Virus record (IMG/VR): IMGVR_UViG_3300005290_000045
Coordinates: 1-30,537 of that record
Reading direction: 5' to 3' (one strand)
From: a virus
DNA length: 30,537 nucleotides
The first letter of the stretch is position 1, and each line of letters opens with the position of its first letter. The position numbers were made by a program, and so were the translations under genes. Below the pieces are notes generated by a model, which saw only the letters and a list, made by a program, of their open reading frames with translations, had not been told where the DNA came from and did no database searches. This document shows positions 21,128 to 29,450 of this stretch, one piece after another.

Positions 21128-21474
21128 GCCAGCACCGGATCTGTGTAGCGCCGCAGCAGGCCAATGACCACAGGTGGCAAGTCTTCACCGGGATTGCGTG
21201 GCGCAGAGTAGATGGCCGCACCCACGTCATCACCACGGAAGCGCCACAGGTCCGTCAGCATCAGCAGCACCGCTGCCTTCACATCCGCTGGCGTGCTGGT
21301 GGCGTCCGTCCACGCTTCCGCATTCGTGCTGCCGAAGCCAGACTTGCGCACCCAGCGCAGCACCGCAGCTTCCGCACCTTCCGTCTTCAGCGTCAGGTCA
21401 GCTTCACCCGGTGACCCGTCAGCGGTGGTCAGCCGCAGATGACCCTTCACTTCCTGCAGCGTCACCAGCGTCAC
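21124..21474 (-). CDS. gp6-like head-tail adaptor
   Basis: This 116-residue protein begins MTLVTLQEVKGHLRL, followed by DLTLKTEGAEAAVLRWVR and PADVKAAVLLMLTDLWRFRGD, a helical pattern of HK97 gp6-like connectors that form the ring under the portal. The end LPPVVIGLLRRYTDPVLA is also typical. Position after the portal agrees. Confidence 0.85.
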   Translation of the reverse strand: MTLVTLQEVKGHLRLTTADGSPGEADLTLKTEGAEAAVLRWVRKSGFGSTNAEAWTDATSTPADVKAAVLLMLTDLWRFRGDDVGAAIYSAPRNPGEDLPPVVIGLLRRYTDPVLA

Positions 21475-21992
21475 CGGCCAGCGTCCTTGCCATCACGGCC
21501 ACACTTCACCTGCAGCGTCCACCCAGCAGCGCCGTCACCAGGACGTGCAGACGTGGCCGCATTGCAGTGCCACTGACTGCCACGGTGCGTGACCTGATCA
21601 CCCGGCGTGTACGCTTTGCCGTCTTCATAGGTGCCGCAGTACTGCGGCGTATTCAGGCGCAGCGTGCCGATGGTCTTGACCTGTTCCCCACGCCGGAAGG
21701 CCAGGGTGACAAGTCTGGCGTCAGTGGGGTCTTGCACTGCCGTCATCTCGTCACAGGAGAAGCCATCTGAACCCGCTGCGCCATCCTTGCCCGGTGGTCC
21801 CGGAATGTATGCCCGTGTTTCCATGACGGCTGTGCGTTCACGCAGCAGCGTCACGGCAGGTTCTACACCTGCCAGCCGTGCATCCAGCGCGGCGCACCGT
21901 TCGGTCAGCATGGCGTTCTGCGCCAGCACGGGTGCCAGCGCCGCACGGATGGTCATGGCAATCAGATCAGCCACTGCCGCAGTGCTACCCAT
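21471..21992 (-). CDS. Head-fibre candidate with collagen-like and carbohydrate-binding parts
   Basis: This encodes 173 residues from the ATG at 21992, with a G-rich site (AAGGGGG) eight bases upstream. Residues 10-60 form a coiled coil, residues 65-74 contain GPPGKDGAAG repeats of collagen type, and about 120-165 (YEDGKAYTPGDQVTHRGS, Trp141, Trp158) is a small carbohydrate-binding-like module of CBM5/12 type. It lies between portal and adaptor genes, so it is probably displayed on the capsid or at the connector. The trimeric coiled-coil/collagen plan suggests a fibre. The sugar target is unknown. Confidence 0.65.
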   Translation of the reverse strand: MGSTAAVADLIAMTIRAALAPVLAQNAMLTERCAALDARLAGVEPAVTLLRERTAVMETRAYIPGPPGKDGAAGSDGFSCDEMTAVQDPTDARLVTLAFRRGEQVKTIGTLRLNTPQYCGTYEDGKAYTPGDQVTHRGSQWHCNAATSARPGDGAAGWTLQVKCGRDGKDAGR

Positions 21993-23391
21993 GCAACGTG
22001 CCCCCTTCATCAAATGCCTTTGTCAGCAGGCCAGCCAGCGCAGACACATCCAGGTCACTGTCTTCTTCTTCAGCGGCAGGTGCGGCTGGCGCAGCTGGCT
22101 TCACAAACGGCTGGTTGGCATCACGTTCAGCCAGCGCCGCCAATGAGAACATCTGCTGCTGTGCCATGGGACTGCCACCACCGGGCACAGTGCCCATACC
22201 AAAGTACTTCTTCCGTGCTTCATCCGGTGACAGCACGCCACCACTGACTGCATCAGTGGCTGCCTTTGTCCTGGTGGCTGTGTCCATCCACAGCAAGTCA
22301 TCAATGTCGAACTCGGTGCCGTAGATATGATCCGGCACCGTGGTCAGTCCTAGTCCGTCATCCAGTGATAGTTCCAGCGCCACAATCAGTGACTGAAGGC
22401 ACTGACTATAGTATTGCTGCATCAAAGGTTCTGAATTGGCGTACGGGACTGGATGACCACCGCTGTCAATCAGCGCAGCCGGGACATGGAAGCAGGCGCA
22501 GATCGTTTCCGTGGTCCACTTCAATTGCTCTATCAGCTGCGCATCCACGGCATTCACCGCCATGGGTTCATACTTCAGACCATCACCCAGCACGGCCACT
22601 TTGCCGACGTTTGCGCCGGTATAGTTCTGATCCCAAAATAGCTTCAGCCGGTCAGCGGTGGTCTGGTCTATAGAACCCGGCGCAGTCAGCACGCCACCCG
22701 GATTGCTGCCGTTACCAAAGAAGTTCGTGGAATTGTCTTGTATCTTCAGACCCTGCAGCGCCACCAGTCCGCAGGCATAGATGGGTGACACGCCAATCAG
22801 CGGATGAAACAGCGGCACCATGGGGTCATGGATGACTTCACGGGCAGGCACAGCCACACCTTCCTGCGGCACACCTGCCAAGTCACTGCGCTGCAGCTGA
22901 TAGAAGACGCTGCCATCCGGCGCAATCAGCACGGTGACTGACTGTGGGTCCAGTCCGTACAGCGCCACCACCACGCCACGGCTGTCACGCTGCTTCAGGA
23001 TGTAGGCATTGCCAAAGCGCAGCTTGCTGACCAGCCAGTATTCGATGAATTTGTTTATCAGCTGGTAGCGGTTCGGCTTGCGCAGCACCGGACTGAAGGC
23101 AGGTGATGCAGTCTCTGACCAGATACCTGCGGCGTCCATCTCCACCAGCCGCAGGCGCAGCTTCCCCACGTCCTGCGCAATCAGCGTGGTGCAGGAGAAG
23201 ACAGCCGCGTATGACATGGCTGTCTGACCTGTGACTAGTTCATCGTTCTTCTGCCACGCACCAGGATAGTGGTCACGGACAATGACAGGGAACCATCCGC
23301 CACTGCCCGTGCCCCGTGTCACGGGCACGGCAGCTGCCGCAGCAGTAGCAGCCGCACGTGTCCGTGACAGTTCCATGCCGAACAGGCGCAT
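21985..23391 (-). CDS. Portal protein (HK97 family)
   Basis: This 468-residue portal shows family motifs: YAAVFSCTTLIAQDVGKL near 60-75, PNRYQLINKFIEYWLVSKL, GNAYILKQRDSRG, then HDPMVPLFHPLIGVSPIYACG, and NFFGNGSNPGGVL. The C-terminal 80 residues are Ala/Pro/Glu-rich and probably disordered. It starts just after the capsid gene and is followed by the fibre-like gene with an eight-base overlap. The portal forms the dodecameric ring through which DNA passes. Confidence 0.92.
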   Translation of the reverse strand: MRLFGMELSRTRAAATAAAAAVPVTRGTGSGGWFPVIVRDHYPGAWQKNDELVTGQTAMSYAAVFSCTTLIAQDVGKLRLRLVEMDAAGIWSETASPAFSPVLRKPNRYQLINKFIEYWLVSKLRFGNAYILKQRDSRGVVVALYGLDPQSVTVLIAPDGSVFYQLQRSDLAGVPQEGVAVPAREVIHDPMVPLFHPLIGVSPIYACGLVALQGLKIQDNSTNFFGNGSNPGGVLTAPGSIDQTTADRLKLFWDQNYTGANVGKVAVLGDGLKYEPMAVNAVDAQLIEQLKWTTETICACFHVPAALIDSGGHPVPYANSEPLMQQYYSQCLQSLIVALELSLDDGLGLTTVPDHIYGTEFDIDDLLWMDTATRTKAATDAVSGGVLSPDEARKKYFGMGTVPGGGSPMAQQQMFSLAALAERDANQPFVKPAAPAAPAAEEEDSDLDVSALAGLLTKAFDEGGTLHG

Positions 23392-23394
23392 GCG

Positions 23395-25296
23395 TTATGC
23401 CTGCGCTGTGCGGCGTCCGGCCTGCGGCGTTTCAGCCTGCGCTTCCACACCTGACGGCGCTGGGTAAGCAGCGGCTGTCAGGTACTTCACGGCATTGGCG
23501 TTTGCACGCTTCCAGTTCACGAACCGCTCGGCGCGCAGACCTACGCAATTGTTTTGCCACAGGGACACCAGCACGGTGGTGGCGTCTGCCGGTGACATGG
23601 GTGCGCTGTCCATCTGAATGCTCGCCTCGCGGCTGGCGTCGATGGTGACGCCACCATCATCCGCATACAGGATCAGTTCCGGCTGCAGCGCGATGACTAG
23701 TGCCTGCGCTGCCATGCTGGTAATGAAGTTCAGACCCTTATATGTGCCACCTTCCAGACCCACACCAGGGAACACCGGACTGCCATCCAGGTTCGTCCTG
23801 AAGGACAGCGACAGCGCATTGGTGGGTGACAGGATGATATTGACGCCACCCACGGGAATGTTATTGCTGGCGAAGTGGCCAATCAGCGCCATGATGTCAG
23901 CCAGTGGATTGGCTGTGGCCGCTGCGGTCGGCGCACCATTGGTGATGCTGGCCGGATTCACACCAGCCACGGCAGCCACTGCCGGATCAATGAACTGCTG
24001 ATCCAGGAACTGCGCAATGCCTGCCACCATGTCCTTCCGCACCAGTGCTTCTGCGGATGGATTGGACAGCCGCACCAGTTCTTCCGTCAGCACAATGATG
24101 CCAGCGGCCTTGCTGACGGTCAGTGCTTCTGAACTGAAGGCCAGCTTTGAGACTGGCTTCGGCTTTGTTTCTCCGACCCAGGAATATGTACCACCAGCTG
24201 TCTGACTGGGCACCTTGGTATTGAACGGCACCTGCCGCAGTCCACTGATCTTGCCCAGGATGGTGGCTGGCCGCAGCAGTTCCAGGAAGTCATCAGCGAT
24301 GTTCTGATTGATCAGCGGCGCTGCCCACGTGGCATCGGTGGTGGTGCCTGCGGCAATGGCTGCCTTCAGGTTCAGCGCCACTTCAGGCGTGCTGTCATTC
24401 CACCGCTTGGCGTACTCGGCTGCTTCCCACAGATTGCCATTGCAGACCAGTTTGGCGCACGCCATGCGGATGAACGCCGTACCCTTCGGGATCAGTGACT
24501 TGACCTGCACCACAGGTGTCTGCGGCTGCAGCTGCGGCACCACCACTGGACGTGCGGCGCTGGCGTTCAGTGCTTCCATCTCGCGCAGCCGGGTGATGTG
24601 TCCGTCCAGTGACTTCACTTCCGCACTGTGTCCGTCATACACCTTGGTCTCGTCCGCTGACAGCGTGGTGCCTGCGTCACTCGACTTGGCCATCAGATCC
24701 TGCATGGACGTGATGACGGCGGCACGCTTGGCTTCATGCTGCGTGATCTGTTCTGCGTATGTCTGATTCATGGGTGGCGTGTTCCTGACACGCACGGTCG
24801 GCAGGTCCGCAGCGCCGGACTGGTCATGGCTTAACGCAGCCGATTTGATATTGGTGATGGTGGCCTGCACGTTCATCGGGATGGTGACGGCTGACAGTTC
24901 AGCCCATACCCACCGCTTGATATGCAGTCCACCGGACTTGATAGGTGCAGCTTCCAGTGGTGACCAGCCGACAGACAGACCACGCACCAGCCGTGACTTC
25001 ACGGACTGCCACGCTTCATCCAGTCTGTCCTTCAGCGTCCCAGGTTCAGTGACCTGCGCGAACTTGGCCGTGATGTGGATACCGTCAGGCATCACCCGTG
25101 CGGCAGTGACTTCACCCACCGGCTGCGCCTGCTGGTGCTGCCACAGCAGTGGCATGGGTAGCGTGAACTGTGCGCCACCGGGTTCCATCACGTCACCACG
25201 CCGGTCAGTGGCTGGCGTGGATGCAATGCCTTCAATGACACGCTGGTCAGCGTCGAAGGACTTGATGTCTAGAACGGCGTAAGCACGATCCAGCAT
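23395..25296 (-). CDS. Fused prohead protease-scaffold-major capsid protein
   Basis: One uninterrupted 633-residue ORF covers three functions. Residues 1-175 are a HK97-type prohead protease, with candidate catalytic His54 (LLWQHQQ) and Ser108 (VRGLSVGWSP). From Met176 (MNQTYAEQITQHEAK) a helical delta/scaffold-like region runs to about 250, and then the HK97-fold capsid domain to the end. The Met176 ATG has AGGA twelve bases upstream, so separate internal initiation is conceivable but weak. The protease would cut itself and the scaffold away during maturation. Portal and terminase lie on the two sides. Confidence 0.88.
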   Translation of the reverse strand: MLDRAYAVLDIKSFDADQRVIEGIASTPATDRRGDVMEPGGAQFTLPMPLLWQHQQAQPVGEVTAARVMPDGIHITAKFAQVTEPGTLKDRLDEAWQSVKSRLVRGLSVGWSPLEAAPIKSGGLHIKRWVWAELSAVTIPMNVQATITNIKSAALSHDQSGAADLPTVRVRNTPPMNQTYAEQITQHEAKRAAVITSMQDLMAKSSDAGTTLSADETKVYDGHSAEVKSLDGHITRLREMEALNASAARPVVVPQLQPQTPVVQVKSLIPKGTAFIRMACAKLVCNGNLWEAAEYAKRWNDSTPEVALNLKAAIAAGTTTDATWAAPLINQNIADDFLELLRPATILGKISGLRQVPFNTKVPSQTAGGTYSWVGETKPKPVSKLAFSSEALTVSKAAGIIVLTEELVRLSNPSAEALVRKDMVAGIAQFLDQQFIDPAVAAVAGVNPASITNGAPTAAATANPLADIMALIGHFASNNIPVGGVNIILSPTNALSLSFRTNLDGSPVFPGVGLEGGTYKGLNFITSMAAQALVIALQPELILYADDGGVTIDASREASIQMDSAPMSPADATTVLVSLWQNNCVGLRAERFVNWKRANANAVKYLTAAAYPAPSGVEAQAETPQAGRRTAQA

Positions 25297-25324
25297 GTGG
25301 TGTGCTGGACACTGTGCGCCGGGT

Positions 25325-25507
25325 TCAGCGGGAAGGCGACTTTAAGGTTCTAAAGTCCAAAGCAGAGCGGACCAGCGCAGGCAGAGACTGCTTCTGCTGC
25401 AGTGCCTGCCGTGCCAGTGCGTCATACCTGCGTGACGGCAGCCGGATGGTGACGCACACGCTGCGGTCAGTGGCGTCTATGGGTGGTCTGCCGATGCGCT
25501 TCTTCAT
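25325..25507 (-). CDS. Ribbon-helix-helix protein between terminase and capsid
   Basis: This is a 60-residue protein starting at an ATG (a second ATG one codon upstream) that overlaps the terminase stop. It begins with a basic KKRIGRPPID tail, then the strand SVCVTIRLPSR, helix YDALARQALQQ and helix LPALVRSALDF, the clear RHH (Arc/CopG) pattern. A DNA-binding protein inside the head gene block is unusual; it could regulate late genes or be a genome-associated protein. It is followed by a 28-base gap before the capsid start. Confidence 0.75.
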   Translation of the reverse strand: MKKRIGRPPIDATDRSVCVTIRLPSRRYDALARQALQQKQSLPALVRSALDFRTLKSPSR

Positions 25508-27036
25508 CACGGATGGCTGCCAAAGATGAACGCCTGATATGCCTTTGGCGCTGGTGCGGTCTGCCGTTCCATCCGGTCCACGGCCATGACCAGTGCGGCC
25601 ACCGTGTCTATGCGTGCGGTACTCAGCTTCTTCGATGGCTTGATATTCCCGGCGCTGTCAGTCTCCACGGCCACGTTCCCCACGTGGTGCCGCAGCACCG
25701 GGTGACCGTCATGGTGCAGCGTGCCACCCAGCACGGCACGTTCCACGGACTTGGTGGGTGCGGATAGATTAGCGAATCCCTGACGGATAGGCACGCACGT
25801 GAAGCCGTCCTGGTCCTTCAGCCGCGTCACCAAGTCCGTAGCATTCCACGGGTCATACGCCACATCCTTCACGTCACTGTCTTCTGCCCACGTGTTCAGT
25901 TCCGCACGCACCCGTTCATAGTCCACGATGCTGCCGTCTGTGATGATCAGGTGTCCTTCATCACGCCATTGTTCATACGGCAAACGGTCACGCAGTCCAC
26001 GTTCACGCAGTCTGTCTCCAGGTAGGAAGGCAGCCACACGCACGCTGAAGCCAGTGCCGTCAGCGTCAGGATAGACAGCCACCATGGCGGTGATGTCTGT
26101 GGTGGTGGACAAGTCTAGACCCACGTAGCAGGGACCAGACCACAGACGTGGCCGCTGACGGCAGGCGTCCCACGCTTCCACGGGTATCCAGCGTGATGCC
26201 TGCTCAGTCCACTGATTCAGGTACAGCCTGCGAAAGACGTTTTCCTGTGCAGGTATCTCCTGCGCACGGGCAGCCATGGTGCGCATTTCATCAATACTGC
26301 GGAAGTCACCCAGTGCGGGATTGCAGCTGCGCCAGACCTTTTCACTGCGCCAGTCAGCATCAGCGGCAGCTTCAAAGATGACCGGCAGGAAGGATGGATC
26401 CAGTGCCGGGTTCTGCAGCACGTTCTTCGCGTGTGCGTACAGTTCCCACAGGATGCTGTGACGGTCATAGCCAGCGGTGCTGATGGCAATGACCAGCGGC
26501 TGCGCACGTGCGCCAGTGGATGACGCCAGCACGTCCCACAGTTCACGGCTGGGTGCCGCATGCAGTTCATCGTAGATGACGCGGCTGGCGTTGAAGCCGT
26601 GCTTTGAATAGGCTTCTGCGCTGATGGCTCTGTAGATACTGCCGGACTTGCGGTGGACTATGCGCTTCTGGCTGTCCAGAATTTCACACTGCGCCAGTAG
26701 TTCACTGTCATTCCTGATCATCTGCGCAGCCACATTGAAGACCAGCGCCGCTTGGTCTTTGTCCGCTGCCGCACTGTAGACTTCTGCGCCTGCTTCCTGG
26801 TCGAACAGCAGACCATCCAGCGCCAGTGCTGCGGCAATCTCTGTCTTGCCATTCTTCCTTGGCATCATCAGCAGCATGGTGCGGTACACACGCCTGCCGC
26901 TGCGGTCAGTCTTGAACAGTGGCCGGATGATCTGCTTCTCCTGCCATGGCCGCAGCTGGAAGGACTGGCCAGCGAACGGACCCTTGGTGTGGGTCAGCCT
27001 GTTGATGATGGCGACTTTGCGTTCAGCGTGTGTCAC
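25507..27036 (-). CDS. terL: Terminase large subunit
   Basis: The 509-residue protein has an ATPase domain with Walker A PRKNGKT at 59-65 and Walker B VIYDE at 153-157, followed by a nuclease domain with GLDLST (Asp308) and later acidic residues around DVKDVAYDPWN. The type matches HK97-like Terminase_1. The start is a GTG without a strong ribosome binding site. The enzyme cuts concatemeric DNA and drives packaging through the portal. The small subunit lies about 2 kb upstream, separated by the ParB-like and glycosyltransferase genes. Confidence 0.95.
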   Translation of the reverse strand: MTHAERKVAIINRLTHTKGPFAGQSFQLRPWQEKQIIRPLFKTDRSGRRVYRTMLLMMPRKNGKTEIAAALALDGLLFDQEAGAEVYSAAADKDQAALVFNVAAQMIRNDSELLAQCEILDSQKRIVHRKSGSIYRAISAEAYSKHGFNASRVIYDELHAAPSRELWDVLASSTGARAQPLVIAISTAGYDRHSILWELYAHAKNVLQNPALDPSFLPVIFEAAADADWRSEKVWRSCNPALGDFRSIDEMRTMAARAQEIPAQENVFRRLYLNQWTEQASRWIPVEAWDACRQRPRLWSGPCYVGLDLSTTTDITAMVAVYPDADGTGFSVRVAAFLPGDRLRERGLRDRLPYEQWRDEGHLIITDGSIVDYERVRAELNTWAEDSDVKDVAYDPWNATDLVTRLKDQDGFTCVPIRQGFANLSAPTKSVERAVLGGTLHHDGHPVLRHHVGNVAVETDSAGNIKPSKKLSTARIDTVAALVMAVDRMERQTAPAPKAYQAFIFGSHP

Positions 27037-27090
27037 GTGTCCACTGACACGGCAGGGAAGTCAGCCAGTGGGGAAACTGGCCTGATAAGT

Positions 27091-27975
27091 CTACTTTGTC
27101 AGCGCCGTCTTCCGCTTCAGCACCATGCCGTATTCATTGGGTCCGTTAGGCAGCTGCACGCCACGGCGCAGCACCAGCTTCTGCCGGAACTGCCGGTAGT
27201 TCACGTGATGGTGCCAGCGGCCAAAACGCCAGACCAGCCGTGCGCAGTCAGGGTGCAGCTGCACCACCATCTGCGACTTCGGCAGCGTGCCTTCCTGCAG
27301 ATAGAAGTCAGACGTATTGCCACCCATCACCACCTGCGTGCGCACCTTGTCCTGCAGGAAGGCATTGAACAGCACCGTGACCCAGCCTGCCTTCAGCATG
27401 CGCAGTGACAGGTCCGTGTCTTCGTTGTACCTGCCACGCCAGCGGTATGGCACGTCATTCCGTATCAGATTGCAGCTGTAGATCCGTGTGTTCAGCCTGA
27501 AGGGTGGGTGGGCAATCTTGCGTGGTGTCAGTGATTCGTAGTTCGGACCAGCCATGCTGACGTTGGCATACCGCAGGCAGAAGTCTTCCATGGCACGCAG
27601 CGTGGCACCATCCGTGACCCACGCTTTGACGTTCTGGTTCAGTCTGTAGAAGTGGTAGATATTGTCATCCATCACCCAGTGCCACGGCGCACCAGCGGCA
27701 GTGGCGTGGTCCCATGCAAAGTTCCGTGCGGCACCTGGTCCACGTGACTTGCTGTCTCCCAGGTCATCGCAGGTGTCATATCGCTGCTGATACTCAGACG
27801 GCAGCACCAGCAGCCGTGACTGGTCACAGTCCATGGCATACAGGTCACGTTCCTGTTCTTCCACAATCACCTGATACGGCGTGCGCATGGCATCCAGCGC
27901 ACGGATGGTGAGTCTGCGCCGGAAGTCATGCCTACCCTTGCTGACAATGTAGACAGGGAACCGTGGCTGCATCAT
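27091..27975 (-). CDS. TET-associated-type glycosyltransferase (TAGT-like)
   Basis: This encodes about 294 residues (from the ATG at 27975; alternatives are 27972 and TTG 27990). The start FPVYIVSKGR, then VIVEEQERDLY, GAARNFAWDHA, WVMDDNIYHFYR with a DD pair near 108-109 (numbered from the TTG), RIYSCNLIRND, the RGRYNEDTDLSLRML block and GGNTSDFY follow the TET-associated glycosyltransferase family as I recall it. These enzymes attach sugars to hydroxymethylated bases in phage DNA. No TET/JBP dioxygenase or DNA methyltransferase is recognisable in the window. Glycosylation of another target remains possible. Confidence 0.8.
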   Translation of the reverse strand: MMQPRFPVYIVSKGRHDFRRRLTIRALDAMRTPYQVIVEEQERDLYAMDCDQSRLLVLPSEYQQRYDTCDDLGDSKSRGPGAARNFAWDHATAAGAPWHWVMDDNIYHFYRLNQNVKAWVTDGATLRAMEDFCLRYANVSMAGPNYESLTPRKIAHPPFRLNTRIYSCNLIRNDVPYRWRGRYNEDTDLSLRMLKAGWVTVLFNAFLQDKVRTQVVMGGNTSDFYLQEGTLPKSQMVVQLHPDCARLVWRFGRWHHHVNYRQFRQKLVLRRGVQLPNGPNEYGMVLKRKTALTK

Positions 27976-27980
27976 TGGGT

Positions 27981-28175
27981 ATGTCAACAAAGACCAGACG
28001 CGGCACGCATTACCGTGACATCACTGTTGGTCTGACCGCTGCGCAATATGCCTACCTGCAGGCGGAAGCGGTGGCACGCACCACCAGCATTGCGCAGCTG
28101 GTGCGGGAAATACTGACGGAGTACCTGCCACCGCTGATGGACGCACCAGCCACGCCACGACGCCGGGTGCGTTAA
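27981..28175 (+). CDS. Antisense ribbon-helix-helix protein within the late operon
   Basis: This is a 64-residue protein on the plus strand, the only such gene in the minus-strand late block. The content (THYRDITVGLTAAQYAYLQ, then TTSIAQLVREILTEYL and a basic tail) fits the strand-helix-helix of RHH proteins. Its ATG lies five bases from the glycosyltransferase start on the other strand, and its stop TAA shares the palindrome GTTAAC (28171-28176) with the stop of the ParB-like gene. This packing means it reads divergently from the glycosyltransferase and convergently to the ParB gene. A weak ribosome binding site lowers certainty. Confidence 0.65.
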   Translation: MSTKTRRGTHYRDITVGLTAAQYAYLQAEAVARTTSIAQLVREILTEYLPPLMDAPATPRRRVR

Positions 28176-28798
28176 CTGCCAGCGTCTTCCGTGTGGTCAT
28201 AAAAGACCGGCACTGGATGGTTCAGCAGTCCGTCTGCGTCACGTGGCCACCACATACCGTGCGCCTTGTCCGGCAGCGGACCCACCAGCGCACTGAAGGC
28301 ATCAACAGCCGCTTGGTCACGGAAGTGGATGGTCAGCGTGCGGAAGCCATTGGCGTCCGGCTGGCGGAAGTCCGGCATACCGGACCAGTCACCATCAGAC
28401 GTAGTGCCCAGCAGCACTGCTTCTTCCTGCTCGGTGAAGAACGGCTGCAGCGGCAGGTCAGCGTCTGCGTCTGCACGCAGCTGGTCCACGTCCCACTCGG
28501 CCAGTTCCGCTGACCGATTGTCATAGATGGCCAGCGCACGCTTCTGTTCTGCGCTCAGATTGCTACGCCGCACGGCAATGATGGTGCTGCCGTCAGCGTC
28601 CACCACCTGCACCTTCTGCATGCCTGCGGCAGCCGCTGCTTCCACCACGCCGTTCCCTGCCAGGACTTCACCGTGTTCATCAATCACGATGGACCGGGCA
28701 GCACCCACGTCACGCAGTGCGTCCGTCAACATCTCCACATTGCGTGGCGTGCGCTTGCGCCTGTTGGCCGGATCTGGCGTCAGGTCTTCCAGGTTCAT
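28172..28798 (-). CDS. ParB-like nuclease-domain protein
   Basis: The 208-residue protein starts in an ATGA overlap, with GGAAGG upstream. The ParB/sulfiredoxin-like fold shows in VEMLTDALRDVG, IDEHGEVLAGNGVVEAAAAAG (ParB GxxxxGxxR-type loop, here with Val instead of Arg at the usual position) and LSAEQKRALAIYDNRSAELAEWD. The C-terminus (DWSGMPDF then RTLTIHF) is typical of phage-encoded ParB relatives often found with DNA methylases or modification genes. Here it sits next to the glycosyltransferase. Its activity is not known. Confidence 0.75.
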   Translation of the reverse strand: MNLEDLTPDPANRRKRTPRNVEMLTDALRDVGAARSIVIDEHGEVLAGNGVVEAAAAAGMQKVQVVDADGSTIIAVRRSNLSAEQKRALAIYDNRSAELAEWDVDQLRADADADLPLQPFFTEQEEAVLLGTTSDGDWSGMPDFRQPDANGFRTLTIHFRDQAAVDAFSALVGPLPDKAHGMWWPRDADGLLNHPVPVFYDHTEDAGS

Positions 28799-28971
28799 GG
28801 CCGTGCCTTCCGTGCGCACCAGTGCGCCAGTGCTTTGTCAATGGCGTTCCGATAGCCAAAGTCCACCAGGAAGGTGAAGCCTGCACGTTCCAGATAGTTC
28901 ATGGCCAGTGCTTCACGCCATGACACCTGCAGGTTAATCAGTGCGGCTGTCTCCTGCCACTGATACGTCAT
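28795..28971 (-). CDS. Small protein downstream of the small terminase
   Basis: This is a 58-residue protein from an ATG at 28971 in an ATGA overlap with the small terminase. It is mostly helical (TAALINLQVSWREALAM, then FGYRNAIDKALAHWC) and ends with a basic RKARP. It is coupled at both ends. Function unknown. Confidence 0.6.
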   Translation of the reverse strand: MTYQWQETAALINLQVSWREALAMNYLERAGFTFLVDFGYRNAIDKALAHWCARKARP

Positions 28972-29450
28972 AGCAGTCCTGCCCACTTGGACTTCTGCGG
29001 CGCTTCCATCTGCGGCAGCGTGGACATGCGTGACCGGCCACTTGGTGTCAGGCCGAGTTCGGTCCACAGGTGACGGCAGTGGGTCAGCGCACGGTCAGAC
29101 ACCTTCAGGTATGGATTCACGGCAGGCACACCAGTGTGCAGCTTCACCACCATGCCCAGTGTGTGAATGCGGTGCTGCGCTTCCAGATAGCGTGACCACT
29201 GCTGGCACAGCGCAATCAGTGCCCCACGTTCCACGTGGCTGATGATCCCGCAGGTGCGCAGGATAGGCACCACACGTGCCCATTCCGTGATGGCACGGCT
29301 GTCTTCTCGTAGTTCTGGTGGTGGTTCATCAAAGTCCGCAGACACTGGTGGCAGCTGCGGTTCGTCTTTGCGTGGTGCCTTCAGCTTCCCACGCAGCACC
29401 TTCATGCGTGTGGGTGCCGGACGCCTGCCGCTGTTCCAATTACCGGCCAT
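28968..29450 (-). CDS. terS: Terminase small subunit (P27 family)
   Basis: This encodes 160 residues from the ATG at 29450, which overlaps the previous stop by 11 bases; the frame is open further upstream, but the family normally starts with this motif. N-terminal RRPAPTRMKVLRGK, a Pro-rich loop, the helix AITEWARVVPILRTCG, then DxxALIALCQQWSRYLEA-like helices and the C-terminal LGLTPSGRSRM are hallmarks of the P27 small terminase. It recognises the packaging site and hands DNA to the large subunit. Confidence 0.88.
   Translation of the reverse strand: MAGNWNSGRRPAPTRMKVLRGKLKAPRKDEPQLPPVSADFDEPPPELREDSRAITEWARVVPILRTCGIISHVERGALIALCQQWSRYLEAQHRIHTLGMVVKLHTGVPAVNPYLKVSDRALTHCRHLWTELGLTPSGRSRMSTLPQMEAPQKSKWAGLL

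Noticed and set aside
24770-25282. 170-codon plus-strand frame opposite the protease domain
   Set aside because: The minus strand encodes clear protease motifs here; this is an antisense shadow.
26752-27408. 218-codon plus-strand frame opposite terminase and glycosyltransferase
   Set aside because: It spans two well-supported opposite genes and shows no domain.
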